The notes beneath the pieces are model-generated. The model made no database searches and was not told where the DNA came from. It saw nothing but the letters and a program-made list of their open reading frames with translations. A DNA stretch of 64,000 bases from positions 26,898,670 through 26,962,669 of the forward strand of contig CM043872.1 in the NCBI GenBank assembly GCA_023846275.1. Reading direction: 5' to 3'. Positions within the stretch are counted from its first letter, which is position 1, and each line of letters opens with the position of its first letter. Origin of the DNA: Vanilla planifolia (Eukaryota > Streptophyta > Magnoliopsida > Asparagales > Orchidaceae). The position numbers were made by a program, and so were the translations under genes. This document shows positions 11,216 through 24,300 of the stretch, one piece after another.

Positions 11216-14200
11216 ACATTAAATAATATAATGATAAAGATGGAAGTTGTGAGAGAACTATAATTAATGGGTATGTTATACCATCTCCTATCATATTATC
11301 ATCACTATCAATGTGAGGAGAGAGAAATTAAGAAGCTTGGGAAATCTAAAGAAAGCATGGGAAAAGAGAGCTTTGTGTAAATGAAGAAATTATAAATATA
11401 CTATGCATAGAAAAGTAGGCATATTGTGATAGATTGTGTGTAGTTTACTTTTGTAGGAAAAATGGAGGGGAAAATGACAGGTGAAGTATCTTAAAAGAAT
11501 TAGATAGAGAATTTAAAATAGTTGTGAATTAGATTATTATTATATATCTTTGAATTGAATTGATATAAGCATAGTGACATGATATTAGATAATTATATGC
11601 ATATGTTTTAATCTCATATAGCATATTATTGTCATTATGTGATTATGTATAAGTGAAATGAATCCTATGCATTTATATGTTATAATTTAAGTTTTAATTG
11701 TTGTATGCAAATAAATAAATTGAAAAATATATGATAATTGAGAATAGGTTATAAGAATTTGATGATATTTCTTATAATATGTTATGAGATGATGAGAATT
11801 TGATGTGATTTTTCTTATAACATTTTATGGTTGTTTAATATGATGAGATGAGTTCATCTTTGCTAGCATTTAGTGCATGGTCTTGATAAGTGGATTACCA
11901 TCAAAACTTTTTATGAGTTATCACTTCAATTGTGTGGAGGGCTTTGATAAGTTGAACTTTGTTATCACTAGTGCTTTGTGTAAGATAATCAGTGAAGTTG
12001 ATGTGATTTTGATTGTCGGTCATCTATGATATGTCTACATGTTATAATATGTGATGATATTAATAGATGTGTGATAATGAGTTCTTATGGGGTAAGGGAT
12101 AATGGTCAGTTAGAGAAACTAGAGTTGTATGCTTTAAAAATGTGCAAAGATCAAAAATATGAGAAATGAAAAAAATAAGAGATGGAGAAAAATAGAAGTA
12201 TTATAAAATAAAAGGCATAGAACACATAAGATGAACATGACATGAATGTGTATATTAGTGGCATGTTTCTATCACTATTTCTTAGATATCATGCATATTT
12301 TTGTTTATTGTTGCTTTGTTATTTATGTTTTATTATTTATTGTACTTTTTAATGTTATTACGTGTAGTTATAATTTTACTTAGTTTGTTATGTTCATTAT
12401 TTATTTGTATTACAAGTCAAGATACAAATGCACACAGACCTAAGGAAATCTAATGGCATTGATATGGATCCTTAAGAGTAAGAGAAAGTTCGTATTGAGC
12501 TTTGTGTTAAGTTTTATATAAGATATTCATATGATCTGTATTTTATAGGTTTAGAGATGTGTGCATATTTGCACAATATTTGAGGTATGTGTGTGCATTG
12601 TTATAGTTTTTATTACTTATTTTGTTGAAATAGATTTAAGATATGCTCATTGTCACTCTTGCTCGATTATTTTTTTTGTATTATTAAGATTGCTATATAC
12701 TCTGATGTACTTGATATTTTTATTGTTTGTAGATATTATCAGGTAATAGTAAGGAGATTTGTCAGGCAGGGTGTGTCAATATGTGTTGAACTTGTCAAAC
12801 CTATGTTGTGTGTGTCAGTTTAATAGAGTGATTTGATTTGTAATGTAGGAGAAGGATAGGTTTTAGCATCATTAACAAAACAAAAGAAATCATAGCCAAT
12901 GGACAATGCTTAAAGTTGGAGTTTCCATATATAAAGTTTGAAGAGATAAATTTTAATAGGACTTGAATAAAAATAGTGAAAGTGATTAGAGATTAACCAT
13001 AATCATTTGAGTGTTAAACTTTTGGGCTCAATAAAGAGAAAAAGGAAGGATCATTGACCAACTATGAAAGAAAATAGCTAACTCACACATTAAAAAGAAG
13101 ATGAATCAAGATTGTGCATAATTCATAAATAATTGTAATTATTAAGGGTGCTAGATACTTGGTGTACTAGAAAAAAGGTTGAAAATATAGTTGAGTTGTA
13201 ACACAATAGTGGATTTGTTGGGAAATGCAACTGTAGATCTTGGAGGTATTAGAAATAATGATAAACTTCAAAGACGATGGAGGCTGTGGATTTTGGCAGA
13301 GGGGTGGTGACCATGAAACTGCTCAAAGTTGATAGTGGCAAGTGGGGATTGGTAAGGGTGAAAATCATCTTAATCTTGTCCAAGAATAATGGGTCTTATG
13401 GAGGAAATGCTTTTGGAAAACTATCTATCATGCTTCAAGTGAAATGGCCCACAAAGAGATTGTTAATGATGCTTGAGGGGGGTTGGAATCATGACATGGC
13501 TTGAAATTGGATTGTGGTAGTAGTTAGGATTTTATACAATGTTGTTGTTTGGAGGTTAGGCTCAAAGGTGGTAAGCCTTGCCATCATTGGCAATTAGGTT
13601 AGTGGTAGTATGTGTGGGAACGTTGTTGCAAGAGAGGATTGCCCTTGAGTAGCTTGTGGGTAAATAATTGCTATGCATTCACCATTTTAAATCTAAGACA
13701 AATCTTGAATCCCTTTGAGGTTCTATTGCAATGTGTACTCCAGATCCTCCAATATGAAACCTAAGTTTTGATAACATCATCTATTATATTAAGATTACTA
13801 CTATCAAATGGCAAGGTTGTTTTATTTAGGACAACGACTAAGAATCTTGATAGGATCTAGGTCTTTTATTGGAAATTGATTTTTCTTTATATTCATTCTT
13901 ATGACCTTTTCATTTCAAAGTTGATGGTGTAGAAACCCATATTCTTGGGTGAGCATCTTGAAACTCATTCCTTGCATTATTTCTTATATTTCTATTATCA
14001 TTTTTAGATCCTGTACAATTTTGACTTCTAAGGGATTACATTCCTTTGTAGTAGCCAACCACCGTAGTTCTTGTGGCAATTGACTTAGAAATGATTATCT
14101 TTATTTATACAACCGTTTTGCCCCAATTGATGGGTCCATTGGAGAACCCATGACTTTCATCAAAACAACATTCCTTTTGGAAATTCCTTCAATCTTGACA

Positions 14201-17200
14201 TTCTCCATATTTTTGAAAGATTTGCTTCCCTTCATTGGATGTCTCTCCAAGATGTTTAAAATGGTGTTGAATATGCCCATTTGGTAGTCTCGTGTTCCCA
14301 ATCAATATGAAGTCAATGACAACTAACCTTGTCTTAATTGAAAGAGTAATCATATAAGCAAAAGTGCTTATTAGATAAGTTATTATTTTAGTAAATTTTA
14401 ATTGCATGTTTCTAGTTTTAATTTTTTGAAAAAATTTAGAAAAACTTTTCATGATAACATAAATGTTGACATAGAGAGTTCGAGGATCAAATGAGTATGA
14501 AAAAATTCACATATGAAATCTAGATGTTGATCTATGAAGCACACATGCGGCGGATGCTAGTGACAGGTGCTTAAGGTTGGGCACTTGAGAGCCTAACTCT
14601 TGAGGGTGGGCCTCAACAATTGAGGTTTGACTCTTAAGACTCAAATGCTTATGACTTAGAGGCTTGAAACTTATTCAATTGAAGTTAGAACGTTTATATT
14701 CAAACTATCAGTATTGAAATGCTCAATTCTTAGTCATTCTGAACTGCCCCCCACCCCAAAAGAACACAATCACCCAAACCATGATTAAAGAAATAACAGT
14801 AAGTCCAAGAAAATAGTAATGACTTTACCCACGTGTGAGAACAATTAACCCCCCTTTTTTAAAACAATTGTCGAGTCCCAAGGGAACGTGAAAACACTTC
14901 CATTACTCTATTCAGTTATAATTACACCCTCTAATATCTAATATAGGGAGGTTGATGACTCGAGAGAATCCGAATCCTACTTTCTCTTACTTTGCAGTCA
15001 TTTTTAGTGAGCTATTCTTGTGAAGATCTAGTTTCCCCTTTTCTCTTACTATTGTAATCGCACCCTTCTAATTTTTTAAAGCAAGTAAATTTATTTCTAA
15101 TTCTTTTATCCAATTTCTTGATAATAGTCATCAAAGCAAATGACAAATATTTTAGGTATATATTTTCTTTTTACAGGTCATCGTCTTTAAAAAATCAAGA
15201 AAACAAATAGTCAAGTTGTTAACAAATCAAATGCATCTTTTCTCTAATAACTTTTAGAAGATAAGTCATTTGCAAACATAAAGGCCAATATTTATAGTCC
15301 AAATGCCCTCTCGTCATACCTTCTTCTCCTTAAAAGTAGCTGTCAGCTCTCGTTTATATGTCTACTTTTGTTCACGTCCACTTGTCTATTGTTACTCCAA
15401 GAGCCAATATTGTTGCCATCTTGGGATAATAGATCTCCTTCCTCCTGCTCATCTTTTATTTTCTTCACATCCAACTTGTCAATTTGGTCTTTTGGCTAGG
15501 GCAGCTGCTGCTATTGGCATCATTTGCATTACTGACGGGGTTGCTTGGGCCACTTCCTCAGCTATTCTCCTTTTCCTAGATGTCTCCACCAAACTTATTC
15601 TTACCTGAAACCTAAGGTTGCAGCCACTTACACTCTTTCCTTTTTTTCCTTGATGAGGGTTGTTAGTGAAGAGCATTGTTGCCACCTTTGGCAAGATCAA
15701 TATTACCGCTACGGGAACTCTTCGACATTGATCTCTTCTCTCTATGGAATTAGTGGAGGTGATGCAATTATCCCTTTTCTTTTTTTGTGATAGAGCTTAG
15801 ATTTAATCTAATTAGGTATTCAGTTTGGAGATTTTGTGCTTATTGTACATGCTCTTTAGCAATGTTTGAGGTTATGTTAAGTCATTTAGCCCTTATTTGG
15901 AATGAGATTAAGTTGTTTGATTTAGCATAACTCGGTTACCACGGATTTTTGTTTGGTAGTTAACCTTGATAAAAGGGGAATTTTATAATGGTGGCTAGTG
16001 TGGTTGAAGGTGGCTACTACTAGTTGGTAGTGATGATGGATGGGAGTGATGGTGTGTAGCGGTGGTGGTGACTAGAGGTGCATGGTAATGCTTGTAGTCT
16101 ATTAGGTTAACTCATAAGAAAAAAAATCATAACACTATTATGGGAACAAATATGATAGGTCACGAATGAAAAATATCTACTTACAAATTTAATGACAACA
16201 TTACTATATGGTAATGATCTAATGCATGTGGTGAAGTCAATGTTAGGCATCCTTACATGGTGGGAACTTGATGGATGATATCTCTTATATGGAATTGTTG
16301 GTGTTTAGGGACACATTGAACTAATTGTTCAAGCTTACTTACTAATATGTTTGTCAAAACAGAAAGGGAAAACAAATATGAGGTGCAAAGGGCAAGTCTA
16401 AGATGTTTGGTTAAAAATGGTTGCTTTTCTTTACAATAGTTATATGATCTTTTCGATCAATTGCATGTTCCTCTCATTGAAGATTTAGCTTATTCTCTCT
16501 CTTTTATAGTGGTGGATCTCTCATTAGGTCTTCTACTTCAACCTTTTGTATAACTTACCTAAAATCTTTTGGCCATACATTCAACCTTAAATTTGTGAAA
16601 ATCCTATTACTCTTCTCTCACTATCATAATGGGTTTGATGCCTAAGGAGCCTAGCTTCTAAGCTATTTATGTTACTCTCAATCAGACTTTGCTAGGGTGT
16701 ATAGTTAATATCATTAAGTTTTCATCGAACCCCGTTAATTATTTCTCATTCTTAATGCCTGCCTCAAGTTTCAACAATTGTTTTTAAGGAATACTTGGGT
16801 TCTCTCTTGGATACATGAAAAACAAAAATGCATTATGCCACTCTTCAATGAATTCTATTAGGGGTAACTCGAGATCTTTGTTTGTGGTATTAGCTAATAG
16901 AATGACGAAGGGATATTGAAAGACATAATGTCTTACTTCTCAGAACATGTGAAATTAGGTTTGCTTGGGCACTTTAAGAAAGTACCAATACTAATGCTTC
17001 CTTTTCTTTTATCTAGATTAGTTGCTTTAGGAGTTGTTTGTGTGGTTTCAAGCACATGATTGTGGTTCTTGGGTTATATTTCTCTTGTTTTACTCTAGTA
17101 GTTTGTCATTTTAGAATATGATAGAAAACTTAGGGCTATGTTAGTTTTCCTAAGGAATAAATATTTCATTGCAAACTTTCATTGTTTATGGCTTTATTTT

Positions 17201-18359
17201 ATTAATTGATGTAGGTTAGTTTAATTTTTATATTTTTTTTATTCATGTGTATTTTATTATTCTTACATAAAATGTAGAAAAATACTGCAATAAAAGTACA
17301 AATAAGAAACATTCAAATTGATGAATGTTTTATATAATTGATTGCATGCTCTACATCATGTACCTTCATTGTTTAGGGCTCTATTTTATAATTTATATAG
17401 GATACTTAAAAGTTGTATGTTTTTTTGTTCATGTTTATTTGTTGTTAACATTGTTATGTGTCTTGATTCTTTATAGAAATTTGCTATTAATCTTTTTGTA
17501 TTTGACTAGATATATGCTCACATGTAGTTAGTCATTTTAGTTTGGAAATTGTTACAAAAAATCAAATAAGCTTGAGATGTGAAACCTATTATGACATTCA
17601 ACTTTGATTGTTGATTCATACTGTGATAATGAGTTTTTTAAAGCATCATTGGTTCACAAGAGTCCCATGATCCATATTAGCCCAATCTATATTTCTTGAT
17701 CATATCGGATAATAATTGTTTTAGAATTCAATTGCATCTTCTATTCAATTGTTACTTATGTTATGCCTCAATGTGTTATTATGGAATAATCATGCATTAT
17801 TTACCAAGTCAATTGTAAACTTTCTACTTATGCTCCAATGTCTCAAAACAAAGTAGGAATAATTTTAAGTTTTGTTAGGATTCTTTCTTCTTAACTGAAT
17901 GTATCATGATTGCACATACATTCTTGCTATCTTTGACTTCTTCACACAACTATTTACACAACTCTTTACAACGAAACAATATCGAGCTTTCTTTCCTTCT
18001 TTTTCCTCTATTGTGTGCTTTAGCAACACTCAAAAACATTTAACATAATAGATGAGTTTACCATAAATTTATTTGGTAAATTTAATTAACATAATAATCA
18101 AGAACAATACAATTTCATAATGACATTTAGTACTTGTGAACATAGACATGTAGCATATGTTCTTTTCTTATAAATTTGAAACATAATAGTTTTTTTTTAT
18201 TTGATGTACTTTTTGATCTTGTTGCTTCTTGGTTTACTTGCCTACTTATTTAATAAAAAATCACAATTGGGTGGACAACTTTCAATTTTTTTTATCATTT
18301 TATATGGGATTGAGACTATTTATCCTTAACAAGGCAACTTGAGTAATCTTTATAAAATA
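11216..18359. other. Repeat-derived DNA without recognised genes
   Basis: No host gene could be supported. The 11.5-12.8 kb stretch reads like old LTR sequence but no pair was found. ORFs at 13277-13504, 14101-14452 (minus) and 15303-15790 lack recognisable domains. The 15.3-15.75 kb stretch is the least AT-rich part and may be a worn element fragment. If the leader at 6389 belongs to SWC5, this whole stretch is intron. Confidence 0.4.
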
Positions 18360-19400
18360 TGACATTATTGAGTTAAACAAGTAGTAGTTTCATAATTTTC
18401 AATAAAGTTGGTTAATACTAATTCATCCACATTATATTCATTGGTGATATTAATCGAGAGATGGGAATTTGTTGTATGATTCTTCTCCTTGAACCATGGA
18501 ATACTAGTACGAAGATAATAAAAGAGAACAAAGTAGAAGTTGAACACATTAGAGGAAGAAGTAAAATGTTTTGTTTATATTACTATGGTTTTAGAACTCT
18601 AGTTGAGAGAATAATTTCTCCAATTTTGCTAAGTGATTATGAATATATTTGTTTTATATTGGCTTTTGTTACACAACCCTTTACTCGATAAGCGTAGAAT
18701 AATTCAAATTTGAATGGCTATTGGTGTCCACTTAAAATCTTGAGTTTATCCAGTGACTAACACAATGTTTTTCTCAAATTTAGAAAATGACATCATCCTC
18801 TCCTATAGTTGCATTGGAGGTTTTTTTTTTTACAGAATATATTTATAGGAAAATTTGTTACTTCTCAATGGCTTCTCAAGGCCTTCCTTTCTTGCTTGAG
18901 GGTTTCTAGAGGCAATCCTTTTGCTTAATTTCTTGTATTGTGGTACTACCTTGAGAGGGTTTGTTTGCGTCTTGATTGGCTTCGAGTCATCTTCCTCCTG
19001 GAGGTAGTGAATTACCTCTATTTGTTAATTCTTCACATCTCATGCTAATTAAGATTTTAGTGTTCTCTAATATAACTTCTTGAGGCCAGGGGAGTTACCT
19101 TTGACTGCATAATGATTGAGAACTAAGAATTGTTGAGGGTTGTTACTTCATTCTAGACGTATCACACCTTCTCAGGCTTAATTTAATATTACTTCTTGAG
19201 GTTTTATTTCTCTCTAGGGGTCGTGATATGCCTTCTTCATGGGTTGGTACCTCTCAAAGGACCTTACTTTGCCTTTATCAAAGTGAAATACCTCTCTAAG
19301 GATTTTAACTTCTTTTTCCTTCCTAAAGCCTTTTCATGAAGTCACAATAGTGGATGGAACCTCTCTACTTTTCTCTTTTCTTGTCTAAGGTTGATCTCTA
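18360..19400 (-). repeat. Left (3') LTR of the fossil gypsy element
   Basis: Shares ordered blocks with 23360-24300: gggaatttgttgta, tagtacgaagataataaaag, gttgagagaataa, gaataattcaaat, ctcaaattt. Divergence is high, which implies an old insertion. ORFs at 18365-18691 are translations of this repeat. Confidence 0.6.
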
Positions 19401-20519
19401 CTCATATGTCTCTTCTTTTGAGGGTTCAAGTCCTATTATATACATGTGAAAACACTTTGGCCATCAATTATTTTGTTAGAGAAAAGGAGATGAAAGAACT
19501 TAGATTTTCCTCATCTAGGTTGTACGTTCTTGGCTTTTAGAAGTGGTTGTCCTTTTCTTCTGATACAAAATACAATTCTTGAGAGAGCTTATCTCATTCT
19601 TTTCAAAAATAATTTCTTTTGAGAGAGGTTTGATTTCCTTCACGAGATCATTCGTGGGTGGTGGTATCTCGTCAGATTTGTCATTGATCATGCAAGCCTC
19701 AAATAGCTTCAGGTTTTTGTTTACCATTTAGTATATCTCATGTATGATAGGTTTAGTTGGTGAGTATTGTCATTTTAGTGCTTGAAATGGACTATATTTA
19801 ATCATTTCAAATTTCTTTTCTTTGCCCGTTAGTTGTTCCTTCCCAATATGTAATCACATTTGATCTCTGATTTCATTTACTTCTCAACATAGTGATTTTT
19901 GTGAGTTGTTTGTACTTATGTGATAGTTTCAGTTTTTTTCTTTATTGTATACATCATCAATCCTTTTAATAAACTTTTGTGTCTTTTGTTATGCTATTTC
20001 TTTGGCTCCCTTAAATGTACTGATTTAGATTGTAGGTAAAAAATGGACCTTATGCTTTATTTTGGAAACATTCTTTAAATGGACTATGGCTAGTCAAACT
20101 ATGGATAGATCTATTCGAGTCAAGCTATGTGATAGAATCCCATGACATGTGTTCTGATGATGTTAACATCTTAGAAAATCCATTGAGATACTTTTTCATA
20201 GTCAATTGGGTGTTGGGTGGTGGTATAAACCATGTTTTTTACTTGCTAGTTTCATTATAGTGTAGTATATATACCTTCAAATAAACTTCTATGCAGTTTT
20301 TTTTATCTTGGCTGGCATATGTGCCTCGACAAGTTTAACATAATATTGGTGATACTGAAGTGTCCTCATATTTTCAATGAAGGAGCTTTGTAAATTCTTC
20401 AATCGATCTTCTTCTCATGTGTAGTCAATGTCCTTGGTGGAGTAGCTCATCACGTTGAGTGAATTTTGAGGGTTTTTTGGTCCTCAAACCTTCTGTGATG
20501 CCTTCATAATCTTGGTCCT

Positions 20520-21600
20520 CGTAGTTGAGCATTTATTGTTTGTAAATAAAGATTAATTATTGGGGGTCTTGTCAGCAAGTTTGTTGTGTGCTTTCTTTTC
20601 TACTTTATGACCAAGTTATAGGGCTAGAAGTAAGCCACCCATTTTAGACTCAAGTTTGTTGTATCTTGTGTATGTTTGTAAGAATAGAGTTGTCAGTGAT
20701 CAGAATGTGCGATTATTTTCTTGTCTGGTAGATAGAACCTCAAGCTTTTCATGTCTTGATATTACATATACAATTTCTTGTTGTACTTACGATAGGCTCT
20801 TTATGCTCCCTCTAGCATCCTAAGTACTAGTGCTTCATGGATCGCCTTCTTTAGCTAGAGAAATGATCTCCTATGTTCCTCCTCCTTTGGTGGGCTCCAG
20901 TGAGCTCATATGATGGTGCTCTTATCTTGGTTAAATTCCAAATACATTTCCTTAGGTGGAAGTTCTCATGAAGTTGCTGACTTTTGTTGAAGTCTTTGGT
21001 CTTGGCTTACATCAAACTTGATTTCTCCATCCCTTATCTCAAATCTCATATAGTTTTTGATATACAATACAAACTCACTTCTTTGGATTCAGTTTCAAGT
21101 GGTGTTGTTGGAAAAAGTTTAAGATTTTTTATAGTTTCTTGTTGTGCTTAACAAATCTTTTACCATAGAGTAAGATATCTTCCAAATGTTCCATAAATTT
21201 GTCATCGATTTCAGGTTATAGAGTGTCATTTGTCAACCTCATACAAATGATTGATCCTTTGGAACGTCTAAATTGAAAGAGAAACCACTTGTACAATTTT
21301 TGTTGAGTCTTAAATAATGTCTTCCAAGTGTCTTACTCATTGGTTTAAACTTGGTGGCATCCCAACTTCTGATCAAGCTGCATGTTTCAATTGGTTAAAA
21401 GACCATTGACTATATGAAGTTGGTGTTGATTCTTGACTGTAATCTTATTGAGAGCAGGCAATTGATGTGCATACATCTTCCTTTGTCTGTTTTAGGTACT
21501 TTGCTATGAGTAACACAACGAATTACTAGGCTTTATGCTCCTGTCTCGAGCATTGTATTTAATTGATACTTGATACTTGGCTTCTATGATTGAGGGCCAT
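20520..21600 (-). pseudogene. Ty3/gypsy reverse transcriptase-RNase H remnant
   Basis: Read on the minus strand and hopping frames, family blocks appear in the right order. PALNKITVK is near 21450. DTWKTLFKT is followed by a KGSIICMRLTNDTL stretch (gypsy palm region) at about 21240-21330. HLEDILLYGK, standing for the (Y)xDDIL(I)YSK catalytic block, is at about 21170; then LKLNPKK at about 21120. A LKKAIHEALVLR-like RNase H start lies at about 20830, and LKWVAYFQPYN...TNLLTRPP, the end of RNase H (family: RW..YL..ADALSRRP), at about 20530-20610. Stop codons interrupt almost every block and the first catalytic D of the YxDD box reads E. Similarity was judged by eye from family knowledge. Confidence 0.7.
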
Positions 21601-23359
21601 TACACTACATATTTATATTTGGCAAAGATGCATCTAGCATGGGAGTAATCTCATGTTCTATATTTTTTTTGGGGGTAGTCCACACAACTCTTCAAACAGG
21701 GCAACTACTTATTAACTGCTTTCAATTCATAGTTGTCTCCAATAGTGGACTAACCTAGCCATTAGGCTTCTCAGGTTGAATCACTAGTAGCAAGTAGCTT
21801 TGGCATGAATTTACTAGCCTTCTTGTCATATATCCACGAAATCCATTGAATAGATTCCTCAATCTCAACATACAAGGTAAGTTTTTTCATCCTTCATGAA
21901 TTGATATTGTTGTACTTACATATAAAATATAATACATTTGTCTCATAAATTGACTATTTTAAGTATGATGTGATAAACATCATGAGGCATAATTTCACTT
22001 ATTAATATAGAAATTTTGATGTTACTATTCAATCTCTTTCCTTGCACCTTTTTAGTATCCATCTTATAGAATATGGTTAGGCTTAAGGTGTTATCATGAG
22101 TTCTAATCATTGCACGCGATTAGTTGAGACAAGATTCCTTTGACAACTATAGTCTGATCACTCCAATTAATTTCTTTACTAGTACTCAATGAGCAAATAA
22201 TTTCTCTTGGGCCTTATTTTCGTCTCATATCTTATAAGTTCCTTGTTTATTTCATTTTCAAGGAAAGGCTAGGATAAATAATCTTTATGTTTGCAATTAT
22301 TTGGCTTTGATTAGTAGTAGCCATTGTTCTCTTGGTTTTGTTTTCATTCTTTCCTTAAGGGTGGAACTCCAAGCATAATATTCAATTTCTTGTTGGCATA
22401 ACCACATATTTAGTTCTTACAATAATTTCTTGAGTACTGACTGAAGGTACTTAGTGCAAGTCATTTCTAGTTAATAATTGATATTGTTTTTGAGATTTTT
22501 TTCTCCCCTTTCTTAGTCCCCTATTTTTTGTGTTTGTCATTACGGCTTTCTTTGTTTAGCCTTTGTTCTTTTCAACTACCATAAAATAAGAACTTAGTTA
22601 AGAGTCGTAAACAAAGACAATCAAATTTTTGTTAAGATTGGGTGATTAGTCTTATAGTATATTTTATAAATTTAGACACATCATCTATTTGGTAGTTACA
22701 CGTTATCAATCAAATTCAATGTGATTATTCATTGGTTATGCCATTTATGTGTTCTTTCCTTAATTTACCCATTGGATAGAACTTTTGGTGTACGATCTTC
22801 TTGAAGTTGCTCAACGTCATTTAGCTCATGCTTCTTCTCAAATGGGCATTCTAACGTGGCATTATATGACTTTTTTGAACAAAACTTTCTTAGCTGATGA
22901 GTATCTATGTAAAGAGAAGTGGCTTTTAAGCATGTTTATGCATTATCTGACATCTTGGCATTCATTTTTTCATCATAAGTTGGTAAGTTAAGTTTTGTTT
23001 AGACTTAAAAGGTTTTTTATGGTCTTCTATATTGCGAATTCACCAAAGGGATGCCATCGATTTTTCAGTTATCAACTTCATCCTTTAACATAGAATTGAT
23101 GTGTCCATTTGGATTCCTTCAACCTCAGGGATTGTATTCTTTGTTGGCCTTGTTTTAGGTACTATTGTCGAGGTATATTGTTAGTTCATGGCGATTGTTG
23201 CTGGGGCTTGAATAGCCAGAGTTATTTGTACTTTTTGTTTCTTCAACAATCTACTATAATGTTTGTCATGCACTATAGAGTTGGATTTTTTTGTATTCTC
23301 TACTTTGGATGGGTTTTGGCTTAGTTGACTCCTTATTTGGACCTCTTAGTTTAACCATA

Positions 23360-24300
23360 CAAGATCAAGAGATAACATTGATACTAGATGATCCGATCAT
23401 GTCCCATGTCGTAGAGATCTCAATTGATAATTGGGGATTTGTTGTAGGGTCTTCCTTGAAATTGACCGAGTGTTAGTATGAAGATAATAGAAGAGAAAAG
23501 AAGCAGAAGTAGAGCATATTGGATGAATAAATAGAAGAGTTTGATTCTTTGTTGCTATTAGAAGGGATTTAGAACACTGATTGAGAGAATAACTTCTTCC
23601 ATTTCATAAGGTGCTTATGATGGATTTCTACTACTGCTAGTTTCAATAACACAATCCCTACTAGATAAATATTAAATAATTCAAATATAGATTGTTATAA
23701 AAATTTGACTTAAATCATAGGTTTATCTTCATAATTGGTAGTATCTCCTTCAAATTTGAAAAGTATGATCCACTCTTATAGTCATACTGGCCATTTCTTT
23801 TGAAAATATTGTTAGAAGAATATTTCTTGTTTTGTGGTAACTTTTGGAGACCTTCCTCTTATTTTTGAGGCTATACTTCTTTAGTTGAATATCTTGGAAT
23901 GCAATTTTACCTCGAGGGGCCATTCTTGAGGTCTAGTGGCCTTCCTTCAGGGCATCTTTGGTTCTACTTATCTCATGTTACACAATGATGTTCTCTAATA
24001 TGCCTTCCTAAGATTAAGGCATTTGTCCTGGAGCATTGAAAGTGGTCATCATTACCTAAGAATGCTACTTAAGAACTATTACTTTCTTTTCGATATATTG
24101 CACCTTAAGCTTAGCGAAATAGCCCTCCCTAAGATTTGATTCCTTTGGAGATGTCTTAATATTCCTTCGTTGAGGATTATTGCAAACATGTATTGAGGGA
24201 TCATCCTCCTTGTTTTACCTTTTTTGAGACATTTCAACAATGCCTTGAAAATTTATGCTTCTTGATTCTTTCTCTTAGCACAGTATTGATCTTTAATCAA
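23360..24300 (-). repeat. Right (5') LTR of the fossil gypsy element
   Basis: Partner of 18360-19400 (offset about 5.0 kb). The inner border near 23360 is where similarity to the left copy fades. The outer border near 24300 is uncertain. Confidence 0.55.

Larger units (their letters stand above)
18360..24300 (-). mobile_element. Fossil Ty3/gypsy LTR retrotransposon
   Basis: Reverse transcriptase and RNase H remnants (20520-21600, minus strand) lie between two diverged direct repeats about 5.0 kb apart (about 18360-19400 and 23360-24300), which I read as the LTRs. On the minus strand the right repeat is the 5' LTR. Stops and frameshifts occur throughout. No intact primer-binding site or target-site duplication was found, so the borders are approximate. 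Confidence 0.6.

Noticed and set aside
13277..13504. 75-codon ORF with a Gly/Val/Trp-containing sequence
   Set aside because: Looks protein-like at first sight, but flanking frames are closed and no family could be named.
15303..15790. Overlapping ORFs of 101, 73 and 81 codons on both strands
   Set aside because: Better base composition than surroundings but no motif recognised in any frame; probably worn element sequence.
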